From contig NZ_LDJM01000006.1 of the NCBI RefSeq assembly GCF_001431485.1, positions 1 through 64,000 on the forward strand: a stretch of DNA of 64,000 nucleotides, read 5' to 3'. The notes beneath the pieces were generated by a model. The model worked only from the letters and a program-made list of their open reading frames with translations, made no database searches and was not told where the DNA came from. This document shows positions 26,700 through 35,079 of the stretch, piece after piece. How positions within the stretch are numbered: the first letter of the stretch is position 1; each line of letters opens with the position of its first letter. The DNA comes from Stenotrophomonas ginsengisoli (lineage in GTDB: Bacteria > Pseudomonadota > Gammaproteobacteria > Xanthomonadales > Xanthomonadaceae). The position numbers and the translations under genes were made by a program.

Positions 26700-27580
26700 A
26701 GGGACTGGCCATAACGCCGCCCGTGATTGGGCGTATTTCCATTGGCCGGGTAGTAGAGCGCAATGGCAAGCGGCTACCTGAGAAGGACGATCAGTTCACC
26801 CTCACCAGCCAGGTACAGAACCGGGGGGGCTGGGTGCTGCACCCGTTGGATGAGGAATTGCGGCAGGCATCGGACGGTAACAAGCTGAGGTCTATTCCAG
26901 TGCGCCTGCTCTTCGACGATCCAACCCTGAACCTCCGGGCTGACTACTCGCTGTTCAATCGCGAGAACGGAAGACCGCTGTGTGTAGGCAACGGAGACAC
27001 CTGCCGGCGAGCTGGCCCTGAAGGCATGGAGACGTTGCCTTGTCCTGGTCCGGGTGGGTGCCAGTTTGCCAGTGGTGGCTGCAAAGCCTATGCCCGCTTG
27101 AATGTGGTCATTGGGGACGGGGAGGGGGATGCGATGGGTAGCTTTGTTCTGCGCACCACCTCCTACAACACCATCCGCACACTGGCAGCACGGCTGCACT
27201 ACCTCAGTGCAGTGTCAGGTGGCCGGCTGTCTTGTCTGCCGCTCGAGCTGAAGCTGCGGGGCAAGTCCACGACGATGAGCTATCGATCAGCGATCTACTA
27301 CGTCGATCTGGTGGTTCGGAGCGGGCTGACGCTCGAACAGGCTGTCGCAGAGGCGGTTGAGCGACACGCAACAAGAGCTGCAGCGGGCATCGACCAAGCG
27401 GCCCTGGATGAGGCGGCGAGACAGGGCTTCGCTAACGGGGCCTTCGAGGACTTGGATGAGGACGTGCCGGCTGTGGTCGAGGAGTTCTATCCGTCAGGTC
27501 ACGGCGAGGTTGAACAGGCTCCTGCGAACGGAAGTCTCAAGGACAGACTGGAAGCGCAAGCGTCTCGGTTGGTGTCGTAG
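26693..27580 (+). CDS. Gp3-like protein (recombination directionality factor-like family)
   Basis: The 295-residue protein begins LKGLAITPPVIGRISIGRV and has a central Cys cluster (LPCPGPGGCQFASGGCKAY, near 110-130) followed by a conserved core RTTSYNTIRTLAARLHYL and GGRLSCLPLELKLR. This layout is what I know from actinophage phiC31 Gp3-like recombination directionality factors and their relatives, often annotated as hydrolase or metal-binding protein. Zinc binding is plausible. True RDF activity is uncertain because the island's integrase is a tyrosine enzyme while phiC31 Gp3 works with a serine integrase. It overlaps yqaJ by 7 nt. Confidence 0.65.
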   Translation: MLKGLAITPPVIGRISIGRVVERNGKRLPEKDDQFTLTSQVQNRGGWVLHPLDEELRQASDGNKLRSIPVRLLFDDPTLNLRADYSLFNRENGRPLCVGNGDTCRRAGPEGMETLPCPGPGGCQFASGGCKAYARLNVVIGDGEGDAMGSFVLRTTSYNTIRTLAARLHYLSAVSGGRLSCLPLELKLRGKSTTMSYRSAIYYVDLVVRSGLTLEQAVAEAVERHATRAAAGIDQAALDEAARQGFANGAFEDLDEDVPAVVEEFYPSGHGEVEQAPANGSLKDRLEAQASRLVS

Positions 27581-27906
27581 GAGAGCAGTACCGGTACGGA
27601 TCTGTATCAGGTACGGACAAGAGGCAGTTCAGGTCCTGAGCGGACATCGGATGGAACGGACCGGTTTGTGGGCGCAAAGGACGAGACATGCCAGGGAGCG
27701 AAAGCTCCCTGGCTTTGTAAGTACATGATTTTTTTATGGAATGAGTACATTCGTGCGGTTACGGGTAGTGACCAGATCAAATCTTGATTTTTTTTGCATG
27801 GCTCAGGGAGACCTGTTCGGTTGAAATCTCCTCCACTGGAGCACGGCTCCAGTCAGGAACCGGCCGTTTTCCTACACACGTACTTTCACAACGTTTAGGA
27901 GTCAAC
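27581..27906 (+). other. gene-free leader before the alpA-like gene
   Basis: This 326-bp interval has no convincing gene. A perfect 9-bp hairpin with a GAAA tetraloop (27691-27712, CCAGGGAGC/GCTCCCTGG) probably ends the upstream operon. The rest is AT-richer with oligo-T runs and should hold the promoter of the alpA-like operon; AGGAG lies just before the next ATG. Confidence 0.6.
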
Positions 27907-28212
27907 ATGCAGCACAAGATGAATGGCCTGCGCCACGGCGCGGACAAGAGCCCGACTTTGTCCAATGTGAACCAGACGGAATGCAAGGCCGGCTGGCCGG
28001 ATAGCCCGACGCTGCGCTTGAAGGAGCTGATCAAGCTGCTGCGTGTCAGCAGGAGCAAGGCCTACGAACTCATGAAGTCCGATCCGGACTTCCCGAAGGG
28101 CATTCCGCTTTATGACAGCGAACTGTCCCCGAAGTTCTACTGGACGCATGAGGCCATGGCATGGGCTGAAGGGCGTGCCGTCAAGTTCCGCCGTGCGAAG
28201 GAGGCGAAGTGA
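27907..28212 (+). CDS. AlpA-family excisionase/regulator
   Basis: The 101-residue protein contains a MerR-like winged helix typical of AlpA: LRLKELIKLLRVSRSKAYELMK followed by FPKGIPLYD and the wing FYWTHEAMAWAEGR. AlpA-type proteins control integrase expression and excision of P4-like elements, which suits the P4-type integrase at the right border. AGGAG just upstream supports ATG 27907; the frame is open further but without a site. Its stop TGA overlaps the next gene. Confidence 0.85.
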   Translation: MQHKMNGLRHGADKSPTLSNVNQTECKAGWPDSPTLRLKELIKLLRVSRSKAYELMKSDPDFPKGIPLYDSELSPKFYWTHEAMAWAEGRAVKFRRAKEAK

Positions 28213-28556
28213 TGATGACTAATTTCGTGAGCCACACCTCGCCGCTTGACGCACTCACGCACGCTCTGGGTGAGCAGTTGTCCAAGGGGAAGAACAAGCT
28301 TGAGCAGGATTTCAGGGAGGCCTATCCGATCCTGGAAGAGCACATAGCAAGGAAGATGCGCAAGAAGGTCTTGGTAGATCAGTTCAATGCTGCGTACAAG
28401 CATGAGCTGAACCTGATTCAGTTCCGAAAGCTGCTCAAGGAGGAGCGTGCTCGTCGCCATGCGGAGGGCGATGCTGCTCGGTGCCAGAGCTGTGGCCATC
28501 TGTTGGTCGAGGCTGAAGAGCAGACCGCGTTTGGCGCGGCAGAGGAGGATGCATGA
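28212..28556 (+). CDS. small conserved-looking protein with a CxxC pair, function unknown
   Basis: The 114-residue product is not recognised. It is mostly charged helix, with EEHIARKMRKKVLVDQFN and FRKLLKEERARRHAEG, and ends with a CQSCGHLL knuckle that could bind zinc with partners. A DNA-binding or accessory role in the mobility module is possible. Start codons GTG 28209, ATG 28212 and ATG 28215 are all possible. It overlaps the alpA-like gene at its start and the DUF3987 gene at its end (ATGATGA), so it belongs to that operon. Confidence 0.65.
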   Translation: MMTNFVSHTSPLDALTHALGEQLSKGKNKLEQDFREAYPILEEHIARKMRKKVLVDQFNAAYKHELNLIQFRKLLKEERARRHAEGDAARCQSCGHLLVEAEEQTAFGAAEEDA

Positions 28557-30010
28557 TGACTACCCATTGGCAGCGTTATGCCCCCAAATATCCCCTGGAA
28601 AGCTTCCATCACATTGCGCGTGAGGCTGGTCTTGAGCTCTTCCGCAACGTGCAGGTTCCTGATGCCATGGTTGGCATGGGTCTCATCAATGCCATCTCGA
28701 TGGCATGCCAGGGGCTGATTGATGTCAAGTTGCCGACGGGCCAGATCAGGCCCGTAACGCAGAACTTGATGCTTGTGGCTGAGTCAGGTGAGCGCAAGTC
28801 GACGGTGTTCGAGCTGCTGCAGGCACCTTTCCGCGATGCAGATACGAAGGCGATGACTGCGTTCAAGCAGCAGTCAGAGTCTTATGAGATCGAGCTTGGA
28901 CTCTGGATGGCCAAGATGAAGGGCCTGAAGAGCGCGATCAGTAAAACGGTTGCCGGTGGTAAGTCTGTGGAAGCACTGGAGGCACAGATGAAGGAGTATG
29001 CAGAAAAGAAGCCTCTGCAGCCTCGCCTTCGTTGCTTCCTCAGGCAAGACATAACGGCCAAGGCCATCATGGAAGCTGTGCAGGGTGATGGTGAATCGAT
29101 CGCCATCACGACTGATGAAGGTCACATGCTGTTCAAGAGCGAAGCAATGGCGAATGTGGGCCTGCTCAATCGTCTCTGGGATTCGCCAGGAATGATGCCG
29201 TTGGATCGTGCGGAGAACGAGCATCTGATTGCGATGAATCCGCGCGTTTCTGTGAGCATCATGACCCAGTACGAACCGTTCAAGCAGTTCCTCAATAGGC
29301 GAGGCTCTGTTGCAAAGGGGAGTGGACACTGGGCACGCTATTTGGTTGCGTGGCCTCGCTCCATGATGGGCTACCGGCGAATCGAGGACGTAGAACCGGT
29401 GTGGGAGCATTTGCCGGCATTCCATGAGCGAATCGCGGAGCTGTTGTTCAAGTATAAGGAGCGGTCAGCCTCGGGCGCCATTGCTCGTGAAGTGGTGTGC
29501 TTCTCCATCGATGCTAGGGCACGCTGGGTAGAGTTGGCATCAGAAACTGAGTCTCTGCTGCGCGACGGGGAGTACTTGAGTGATATCAATGACTTCGCGG
29601 CAAAGATCATGGAGATCGTGGCACGACTCGCTGCATCGATGCAGTACTTCAGTGGAGAGGGCGGTGACATCACCCTCGATACGATCAATCGTGCCTTCGA
29701 CATCGTTCGGTGGCATGTTGATGAGTACAAGCATCTGTTCTCGCCTGCGTTCGTGATGGCTCAGGACCAAGTTGATGCCCAAGCACTGGATAGTTATCTC
29801 TTCACGCGGTGGTGGCAGGGGCGTTATTCCGATACATACGCACCTAAGAATCAGATTTTGCGCTGTGGACCTGTACGTGACCGAGCAAGGCTGAATGCAG
29901 CTATCTCGGTTCTTGAAGGCCAGGGAGCAATTCAGATCTGCAGTGGGTACCGGGACAAGAGGACGTATCTGCTCTTGATGAATAACTACTTCGATCGGAG
30001 GGCGCTGTAA
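28553..30010 (+). CDS. DUF3987 (YfjI-like) primase/helicase-type protein
   Basis: The 485-residue protein matches the DUF3987/YfjI family of P4-like elements. A P-loop-like motif ESGERKS (77-83) follows the hydrophobic strand NLMLVA, ITTDEGHML (about 180-188) resembles Walker B, and a downstream region NPRVSVSIMTQ fits the ATPase core. Family members are thought to act in element replication with a primase, but the activity is not proven. The terminator just after its stop closes the alpA operon. Confidence 0.8.
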   Translation: MMTTHWQRYAPKYPLESFHHIAREAGLELFRNVQVPDAMVGMGLINAISMACQGLIDVKLPTGQIRPVTQNLMLVAESGERKSTVFELLQAPFRDADTKAMTAFKQQSESYEIELGLWMAKMKGLKSAISKTVAGGKSVEALEAQMKEYAEKKPLQPRLRCFLRQDITAKAIMEAVQGDGESIAITTDEGHMLFKSEAMANVGLLNRLWDSPGMMPLDRAENEHLIAMNPRVSVSIMTQYEPFKQFLNRRGSVAKGSGHWARYLVAWPRSMMGYRRIEDVEPVWEHLPAFHERIAELLFKYKERSASGAIAREVVCFSIDARARWVELASETESLLRDGEYLSDINDFAAKIMEIVARLAASMQYFSGEGGDITLDTINRAFDIVRWHVDEYKHLFSPAFVMAQDQVDAQALDSYLFTRWWQGRYSDTYAPKNQILRCGPVRDRARLNAAISVLEGQGAIQICSGYRDKRTYLLLMNNYFDRRAL

Positions 30011-30029
30011 GCGGTCTTTATACCAAGGG

Positions 30030-30057
30030 AGCCCCGGCGATAGGCCGGGGCTTTTTT
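30030..30057 (+). terminator. terminator of the alpA-DUF3987 operon
   Basis: A 9-bp perfect stem (AGCCCCGGC/GCCGGGGCT) with a 5-nt loop followed by T residues. Confidence 0.88.
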
Positions 30058-30136
30058 GCTGTGGTCAGTAGGTGCCATTGCGATTCTGCGACTTTGTCGC
30101 ATAATCACTGGGTGAGGTACTGGCCTCTACCCGGTT

Positions 30137-30862
30137 TTAAGTGACTGAAGCTACCTGCGCTTCTTTACGGCATTGAGCATACTGTGACTTCTCTGCATCT
30201 GCCATCTCCTTGACGAAGCGTTGACCGAGGTGGCGCTCCGGTGACCTGGTAATGCCCTGGTCGCGCAAGCTGCGGTGGTCTACACGGGCGGAGTATCCGT
30301 TCTCAGCAAGGAACTGATTCTGGGTGTCCGCTACAAGCTTTCGCTGTGCAGTCACCTGCTGCTTCAACTCCATTGGGCTCTTTCCGCCACTATCCTTGCG
30401 GCATCCGCCTGCGGAAGGGTTCTTGGCGTTGTAGCGGGCGAAGGTCTGTTCAGGTGTACGGGGGATGCCATCAGGCAGTCTGTCCGAGCACATCAGATGG
30501 ATGTGCGGGTTCGGATCGCCACCGAGTTTTCCTTCAGGTGCATGGAGCGCGTACTGGTACGGTTTAATTCCTGCCAGGTTCTTTGCGAGCCGTTCGGCAA
30601 GTTCGTTCTGTTGTTGGGTGCTGAGCTCACTCGGTAGTGCGATTTCATGCTCACGGTAGACTGCTCCATTGGCGCGCTCATGCTTGTCAGCAATGCTCCA
30701 GAAATGTTTCGGATCGTTGTCCGCCCATTCCGGCATGTTCCCGTGTCCTGTATGGACAAGGTCTTTCTTGTCACTATGTGATCCCTGTCTCTCGATGTAG
30801 TTGGCGTGCCTGCGAGCACTTCCTTTCTTGCCGCTTTTGATGCTGTAGTGGAAGCTTGCCAT
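30137..30862 (-). CDS. MobA/MobL-family relaxase (short)
   Basis: The 241-residue protein resembles the relaxase domain of MobA/MobL (MOBQ-like) mobilisation proteins, which nick at oriT and pilot DNA into conjugation pores. Visible are an N-terminal strand FHYSIKSGKKGSARRHANYI, and the histidine triad region with His107 and PHIHLM (His120, His122). The extended C-terminal primase or accessory domain of larger MobA proteins is absent, so it may be a minimal relaxase. The frame is open upstream, but ATG 30862 gives the family start. A candidate nic site lies about 110 bp upstream. No conjugation-pore genes are in the window, so the element would rely on a helper. Confidence 0.82.
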   Translation of the reverse strand: MASFHYSIKSGKKGSARRHANYIERQGSHSDKKDLVHTGHGNMPEWADNDPKHFWSIADKHERANGAVYREHEIALPSELSTQQQNELAERLAKNLAGIKPYQYALHAPEGKLGGDPNPHIHLMCSDRLPDGIPRTPEQTFARYNAKNPSAGGCRKDSGGKSPMELKQQVTAQRKLVADTQNQFLAENGYSARVDHRSLRDQGITRSPERHLGQRFVKEMADAEKSQYAQCRKEAQVASVT

Positions 30863-30891
30863 TGATGTATCACCCTTTCTCCATGAGGAAT

Positions 30892-30924
30892 AAAAAAAGG
30901 CCGTCGAGGGAATTCTCGACGGCC
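30892..30924 (-). terminator. minus-strand terminator between the 471-residue gene and the relaxase
   Basis: A 10-bp perfect stem (GGCCGTCGAG/CTCGACGGCC) with a 6-nt loop has seven A on its left side, a T-run when read on the minus strand. It would end transcripts from the 31084-32499 gene before the relaxase. Confidence 0.82.
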
Positions 30925-30960
30925 ACTGTGGAGATGAGTTGTTGCATAAACTTAATAGTT

Positions 30961-30996
30961 CAGAAGAAAGGGTAAGTGCGCGTGCTCTTTCTCTCT
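30961..30996 (+). other. candidate oriT with a MOBQ-like nic sequence
   Basis: GGTAAGTGCGC (30971-30981) matches the core of the RSF1010-type (MOBQ) nic region. It lies about 110 bp upstream of the relaxase start and is flanked by AGAAAG and CTTTCT, a short inverted repeat. The expected longer inverted repeat next to nic is not obvious, so this is a motif-based call. Confidence 0.5.
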
Positions 30997-31083
30997 CTAT
31001 CCGATGCATCAGTTAATTTCTGTTCTGTGCTATCGGACTGCGTTTTCCATCTCCATAGAGATAAGGGTATATTCAGTTAAAAT

Positions 31084-32499
31084 TTATTTATCGTGATTCA
31101 GGTGTTTGATCGCGATGTCCTTGGCCATATCCATGCAGACGTAGTTCATCGCTATCACACCCGTGACAAAGCCGACAATGTCGTTGACCTCAACTAGGCG
31201 GAAGTAGGCCCTTAGACGAGAAATCTGGAGCTGCATCCAGGCGTGATGGCTCTGCGTTGTTCCTTGGAATGATGCTTGGAACTCATAGAATCGATTAAGG
31301 TAGATCTGAATAACGCCCTGGTGCTGATGGGGATCGTTCTTCCTAAATCCCTTGTCATAGAGCCTCTGTGGATCCTTTCCTTGTTCACTTTGTCCGTGCC
31401 AATACGGCTTGTAGTCATCACCTGCCTCTTGCTGATACCGGAACGAGCACAATGCAGCCACGATGTCATGAATGGAGATGACCTGGGCATCGGGATCACA
31501 GCAGTCGAATGAGCGGTAGGCATGTGAGGTCAGAAGTGCTCTGGACCTGACTGTATTTTTCTTCAATAGTAACGGTGATGTGTCAAAGCCGGTGGCAGCC
31601 TTCACCAAGGCTGCAACTTCCTTAGGCCAGCCAAAGACTAGATGGTGAAAATTGTTGACAGAGAAAATCTTCGTCGAAGGGGAATGGTGGGCGTTGGCTT
31701 CCTTGCGCAATATTCGAAAGAATTTCTCCATGATTTCCTTAGTTTGCCCGATTTCTTTTTTGATTCGGGTTTCATTAAGGTGTAGTGGATAGTGATGGAC
31801 GAAGTGTCGGAATGCTAGCGTTTCTAAATATATGAATAGAGCTTCATGCGCATGTGTTTTCAAATCTGAATTTCGACGCACGCCTAATGAATTCAAAAGC
31901 TTTGAAAGCTTGGTATACGCGCAAGCAAGTGTATAGTCATCGCCGCGTATTGAGCTCGTTAGGATATGTCTTGCTTCATCGTTGGCGCGCTCGGAATGTA
32001 ACAGAAGTTTTTCCGCTGAGGTGTGTAGCTCCTTGTTGCCAAGCATGTTGTAGAAGAGCCTCAGCTTCGCGGGGTCAACTTCTATGGATAAATTGTTCGT
32101 AAGTAAATTAATTATTGCTGCGGCATTCTTGTCTCGTGGTATGGTCGTGCCTGTGCTGAACTCCATCGTCGCTTCGCCCTCGCTTGGCGGAGCAATTAAA
32201 TTAAGTAGATGCTTTCCGCTATTAGCGTCTGTCACATACAGCAGCTTGATGGTTTTTAAAGTCGAGAAAGGCATCCTTTGGGTACTGTCTTTTACCTTGA
32301 CATCAATAGCTTGTTCTAGGAAATCGAGCGTCCTCCGTAGATCTCTTGCTGCTATCGGCTCGCCACCTTTCTTGATGTACTGAGCGTTGAGCTCATTTAT
32401 AAGGCTTCCAAGGGTGCTTGTTTCCTCACTTGCCCTGAAGTCGAATACTGACTTATCTTTCTCGAACTTGCTCTGCTCCGTGAGCCTCTTGGTCATCAT
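31084..32499 (-). CDS. unknown AT-rich 471-residue protein
   Basis: I do not recognise this protein. It is clearly AT-richer than every neighbour, suggesting a different donor. It looks soluble, with no signal peptide or membrane helix. The first 100 residues are charged and helical (SLINELNAQYIKKGG; RDLRRTLDFLEQAID), the middle is His- and Lys-rich (FRHFVHHYPLHLNETRIKKE), and the C-terminal part is rich in Tyr, His and Gln (NDPHQHQGVIQIYLNRFYEF). AAGAAGG just before ATG 32499 is a good ribosome-binding site. It lies upstream of the candidate oriT and relaxase on the same strand but is separated from them by a terminator. Replication, mobilisation or defence roles are all open. Confidence 0.8.
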   Translation of the reverse strand: MMTKRLTEQSKFEKDKSVFDFRASEETSTLGSLINELNAQYIKKGGEPIAARDLRRTLDFLEQAIDVKVKDSTQRMPFSTLKTIKLLYVTDANSGKHLLNLIAPPSEGEATMEFSTGTTIPRDKNAAAIINLLTNNLSIEVDPAKLRLFYNMLGNKELHTSAEKLLLHSERANDEARHILTSSIRGDDYTLACAYTKLSKLLNSLGVRRNSDLKTHAHEALFIYLETLAFRHFVHHYPLHLNETRIKKEIGQTKEIMEKFFRILRKEANAHHSPSTKIFSVNNFHHLVFGWPKEVAALVKAATGFDTSPLLLKKNTVRSRALLTSHAYRSFDCCDPDAQVISIHDIVAALCSFRYQQEAGDDYKPYWHGQSEQGKDPQRLYDKGFRKNDPHQHQGVIQIYLNRFYEFQASFQGTTQSHHAWMQLQISRLRAYFRLVEVNDIVGFVTGVIAMNYVCMDMAKDIAIKHLNHDK

Positions 32500-32543
32500 T
32501 CAACCTTCTTTGTTGGTAAAGCATTTAAATTTTGGATTCAATA

Positions 32544-33550
32544 TTAATGTGTGCCATCGTCAAATCCAATGTTTTGATCTGCGAACGAATGTAATGACCC
32601 GCCGGTTTCTGACCAATTGCGTAAGCTTCCCCGGCAAGTAGACACTTCAGAAGTAGAACCTTCGACGTACTGGTTGCGGTACTCGACCGGACTCATGCCG
32701 CCAAGCGAATCGTGAGGTCGCTCTTCGTTGTAATTGATCATCCACCAGTAGGTGGCTTCGCGTACATCGTCGAGACGGGCGTAGAGATTTCGGTCGAGAA
32801 CTTCTTCACGGAAGGTGCGATTGAAGCGTTCGATGAAGGCGTTCTGATTGTGTTTGCCTGGCTGGATGTACTGCAGAGCTACCCCATTGGCCTTGAGCCA
32901 GCTGGTGAATACTTCCCCCAGAAATTCCGGCCCGTTGTCCGACCGTACAACTTGCGGCAAGCCATGGGTACGCTTTAGCTGCTCAAACACACGCACCAGC
33001 CGCTGTGAGTTGAGTGAGGTATCCACTTCAATGTGTACCGCCTCACGGTTGAAATCATCCAGCACGTTGAAGGTGCGGAACCTGCGACCACAAGCCAGTG
33101 CATCGCTGGTGAAATCGACCGACCAGACCATGTCTGGCAACCTCGGCACGTACAGCGGTACACGTTCGCGTTTGGGCAGGCGTCGTTTGGCTGCACGCCG
33201 CAAGTTGAGTTTCATGGCCTTGTACACACGGTAGATCCGTTTCGGATTCCAGGCCGGTTGCTGCTTGCGCAGGTGGTCGCTGCACTTCCAGAAACCACGA
33301 CTGGGATGGGCCTCAACGTATCGCGTGATCTGCGTGATCAGCTCGGCATCGCGCACGGTCCACTCCACAGGCGGTGCGTACCATGCAGCCCGCGATAGCC
33401 CGGCGTATGCACACGACCGGCGCAGTGGCAGCGCATGGACCTGGACAAGGAACTGCACTGCTTCACGCTTATGCACCGGCCCTAGAATTTTTTTGCGATC
33501 AAATCCTTCATCGCCGCGTTGTCGAGCGCCAGCTCGGCATACATCCGTTT
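32544..33550 (-). CDS. IS3-family transposase OrfB (inner IS)
   Basis: OrfB supplies the DDE integrase core of the transposase. The triad is visible in WSVDFTSDA (Asp), VRSDNGPEF (Asp) and FIERFNRTFREE (Glu), with the HTH_21-like N-terminal region RSCAYAGLSRAAWYAPP. In IS3 elements it is made as an OrfAB fusion by a -1 shift; the minus strand here has the slippery A AAA AAA at 33488-33494, exactly where the frames overlap, so the start of OrfB proper is approximate. The frame runs past the inferred IS end by about 25 codons before stopping, which is odd and suggests the terminus is altered or misplaced. Confidence 0.85.
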
Positions 33551-33820
33551 GAGCTTGGCGTTCTCGGCCTCCAGCTCCTTGACCCGTCTCAACTCGGAGG
33601 CCTCCAGGCCGCCGTACTTGCTCTTCCATTGATAGTAGGTCGCTGTGCTGATCCCAGTCTGGCGACAGATGTCCTTGACTGGCACGCCTGCATCGGCCCG
33701 TTTGAGCGCGGCGACGATCTGCGTTTCGGTGAACTTTGATGTGCGCATGAAACCTCCTGACTGGGGAAAGATGCCAGAAAGTTCTACTTATGGGATGCCT
33801 GCCGATCGGGGGAGCTTACG
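32620..33820 (-). mobile_element. inner IS3-family (IS407-like) element, about 1.2 kb
   Basis: Imperfect inverted repeats occur at both ends with identical spacing: CGTAAGCTTCCCCG (32620-32633) and 17 bp later AAGTAGAAC, against CGTAAGCTCCCCCG and 17 bp later AAGTAGAAC read inward from 33820. The 1201-bp length suits the family. It contains orfA and orfB joined by a predicted -1 frameshift. The right end coincides with the point where the outer element's orfB breaks off. No target-site duplication is seen. Confidence 0.65.
33482..33748 (-). CDS. IS3-family transposase OrfA (inner IS)
   Basis: The 88-residue protein has the HTH_Tnp_1 fold (FTETQIVAALKRADAGVPVKDICRQTGISTATYYQWK) and a leucine-zipper tail (LEASELRRVKELEAENAKLKRM broken over heptads). 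It binds the IS ends and is the N-terminal part of OrfAB. It ends IAKKF-stop just after seven consecutive A on the coding strand, the classic IS3 frameshift site. CAGGAGG precedes the ATG. Confidence 0.9.
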   Translation of the reverse strand: MRTSKFTETQIVAALKRADAGVPVKDICRQTGISTATYYQWKSKYGGLEASELRRVKELEAENAKLKRMYAELALDNAAMKDLIAKKF

Positions 33821-34563
33821 GCGGCATCGAGTGTTGGATACGTTGTGCGATATATCCGCTCGCGCTTGAGCAATCCGAAGAAGCCCTCGCAGGCTGCATT
33901 GTCGCCACAATGCCCCACAGCACTCATCGAGCAGAGCAGGCCATTGGCGGCCAGGTAGCCCTGGTAATCGCCACTACGAAATTGACTGCCGCGGTCGGAG
34001 TGCAGGATCAGCGGATGCCGCTCCTGCCGTTGCCAAACCGCCATCTGCACCGCTCTGATCACCATCTGCCGGTCCTGCCGATGATGCATGGACCAGCCCA
34101 CAATGCGCTGATCAAACAGATCCAGCACGACGCATAGATACAGCTTGGCCTGCTGGGTCTTGATCTCGGTGATGTCGGCCACCCACTTGGTTTCCGGCTC
34201 CAAGGCGCTGAAATCACGCTCCAGCAGGTTGCGCACGCCCGGCGGCGTCAGTGCCGGTTGGGCGCGCTGACCACGCCGTTTCGGGCGTGGCCAGCCCTGA
34301 AGGCCGGCTACCGCCATCAGCCGGGCAACCCGGTTCCGACTGGCCATCAACCCTTCCTCGACCAGATCCTCCTGCATGCGGCCGGCACCCAGCGTGCCCC
34401 GGCTGTCCTGGTGCAGCGCATGGATACGGCCCAGCAAGCGCTCGTTGTCGCGCTGGCGGGCACTGGGCAGGCGCTTGCTCCAGTCGTAGTAGCCACTGGT
34501 CGATACCCGCAGGCAGCGGCACATCAGGCGAGTCGGAAACTCATCGCGGCAACGTTCGATCAC
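33784..34563 (-). pseudogene. truncated IS3-family transposase OrfB (outer IS)
   Basis: The frame encodes most of a DDE transposase: WVADITEI (Asp), [11 protein letters not shown] (Asp) and [14 protein letters not shown] (Glu). After [13 protein letters not shown] it runs into the end of the inner IS at 33820 and stops shortly after, so about 40 C-terminal residues are missing. The start is GTG 34563. Catalytic residues remain but the protein is probably not functional. Confidence 0.82.
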
Positions 34564-34571
34564 CTGATACC

Positions 34572-34859
34572 TCAGGATGATCCCTTGGCAAAGAACGTCG
34601 CCGCTTCTCGCAAAAAATCCCGCTCCTTGGTGATCCGGGCCAACTCGCGCTTGAGCCGGGCAACTTCCTCGTCACGCGGGCTACCGGTGCCAACAAAGGC
34701 GGCTTTTCCCACCGCCTGTGCCTCCCGCTTCCAGCGAGTCAGCAGGCTGTCACGGATGCCCAGCTCACGGGCTACCTGGGCGCAGCTGACACCTGGCCGA
34801 CTGGCTTGCTCCACCGCGCCACGCTTGAACTCGGCACTGAACTTGCGACGCTTTGACAT
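34572..34859 (-). CDS. IS3-family transposase OrfA (outer IS)
   Basis: The 95-residue protein begins [19 protein letters not shown], contains an HTH_Tnp_1 domain ([19 protein letters not shown]) and a C-terminal coiled coil ([22 protein letters not shown]). It would pair with the truncated OrfB downstream. ACTCC on the plus strand just after the start is GGAGT on the coding strand, a ribosome-binding site. Confidence 0.87.
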   Translation of the reverse strand: MSKRRKFSAEFKRGAVEQASRPGVSCAQVARELGIRDSLLTRWKREAQAVGKAAFVGTGSPRDEEVARLKRELARITKERDFLREAATFFAKGSS

Positions 34860-35079
34860 GAACACTCCTCATGGCCTCGATCGGCCTTCTTGTAAGTGTC
34901 CGTGAAAACGGGGGTGAACCCGGGGTAGAACCCGACCCACTGTGAAGGATGTCAGATCGATCGGTCGGCGAACGGTCTACAAGGCAGAAGTGCACTCGGG
35001 AAGGTCCTCGTCCGACCCAATCAAGGGCAGGTGAGTGCTGGGATTAGGGGACGTTATCGCGGGTAGGGCACCGGAAGCA

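Larger units (their letters stand above)
32595..34917 (-). mobile_element. outer IS3-family element, interrupted and truncated
   Basis: The element carries orfA (34572-34859) and the first part of orfB (33821-34563) on the minus strand. The right end reads inward TCACCCCCGTTTTCACGG (from 34917). A similar sequence TGACCCGCCGGTTTCTG starts at 32595, beyond the inner IS, and is probably the other end. The stretch encoding the last 40 or so residues of orfB is missing next to the inner IS. The ends are inferred from imperfect inverted repeats, and I found no clear target duplication. Confidence 0.55.
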
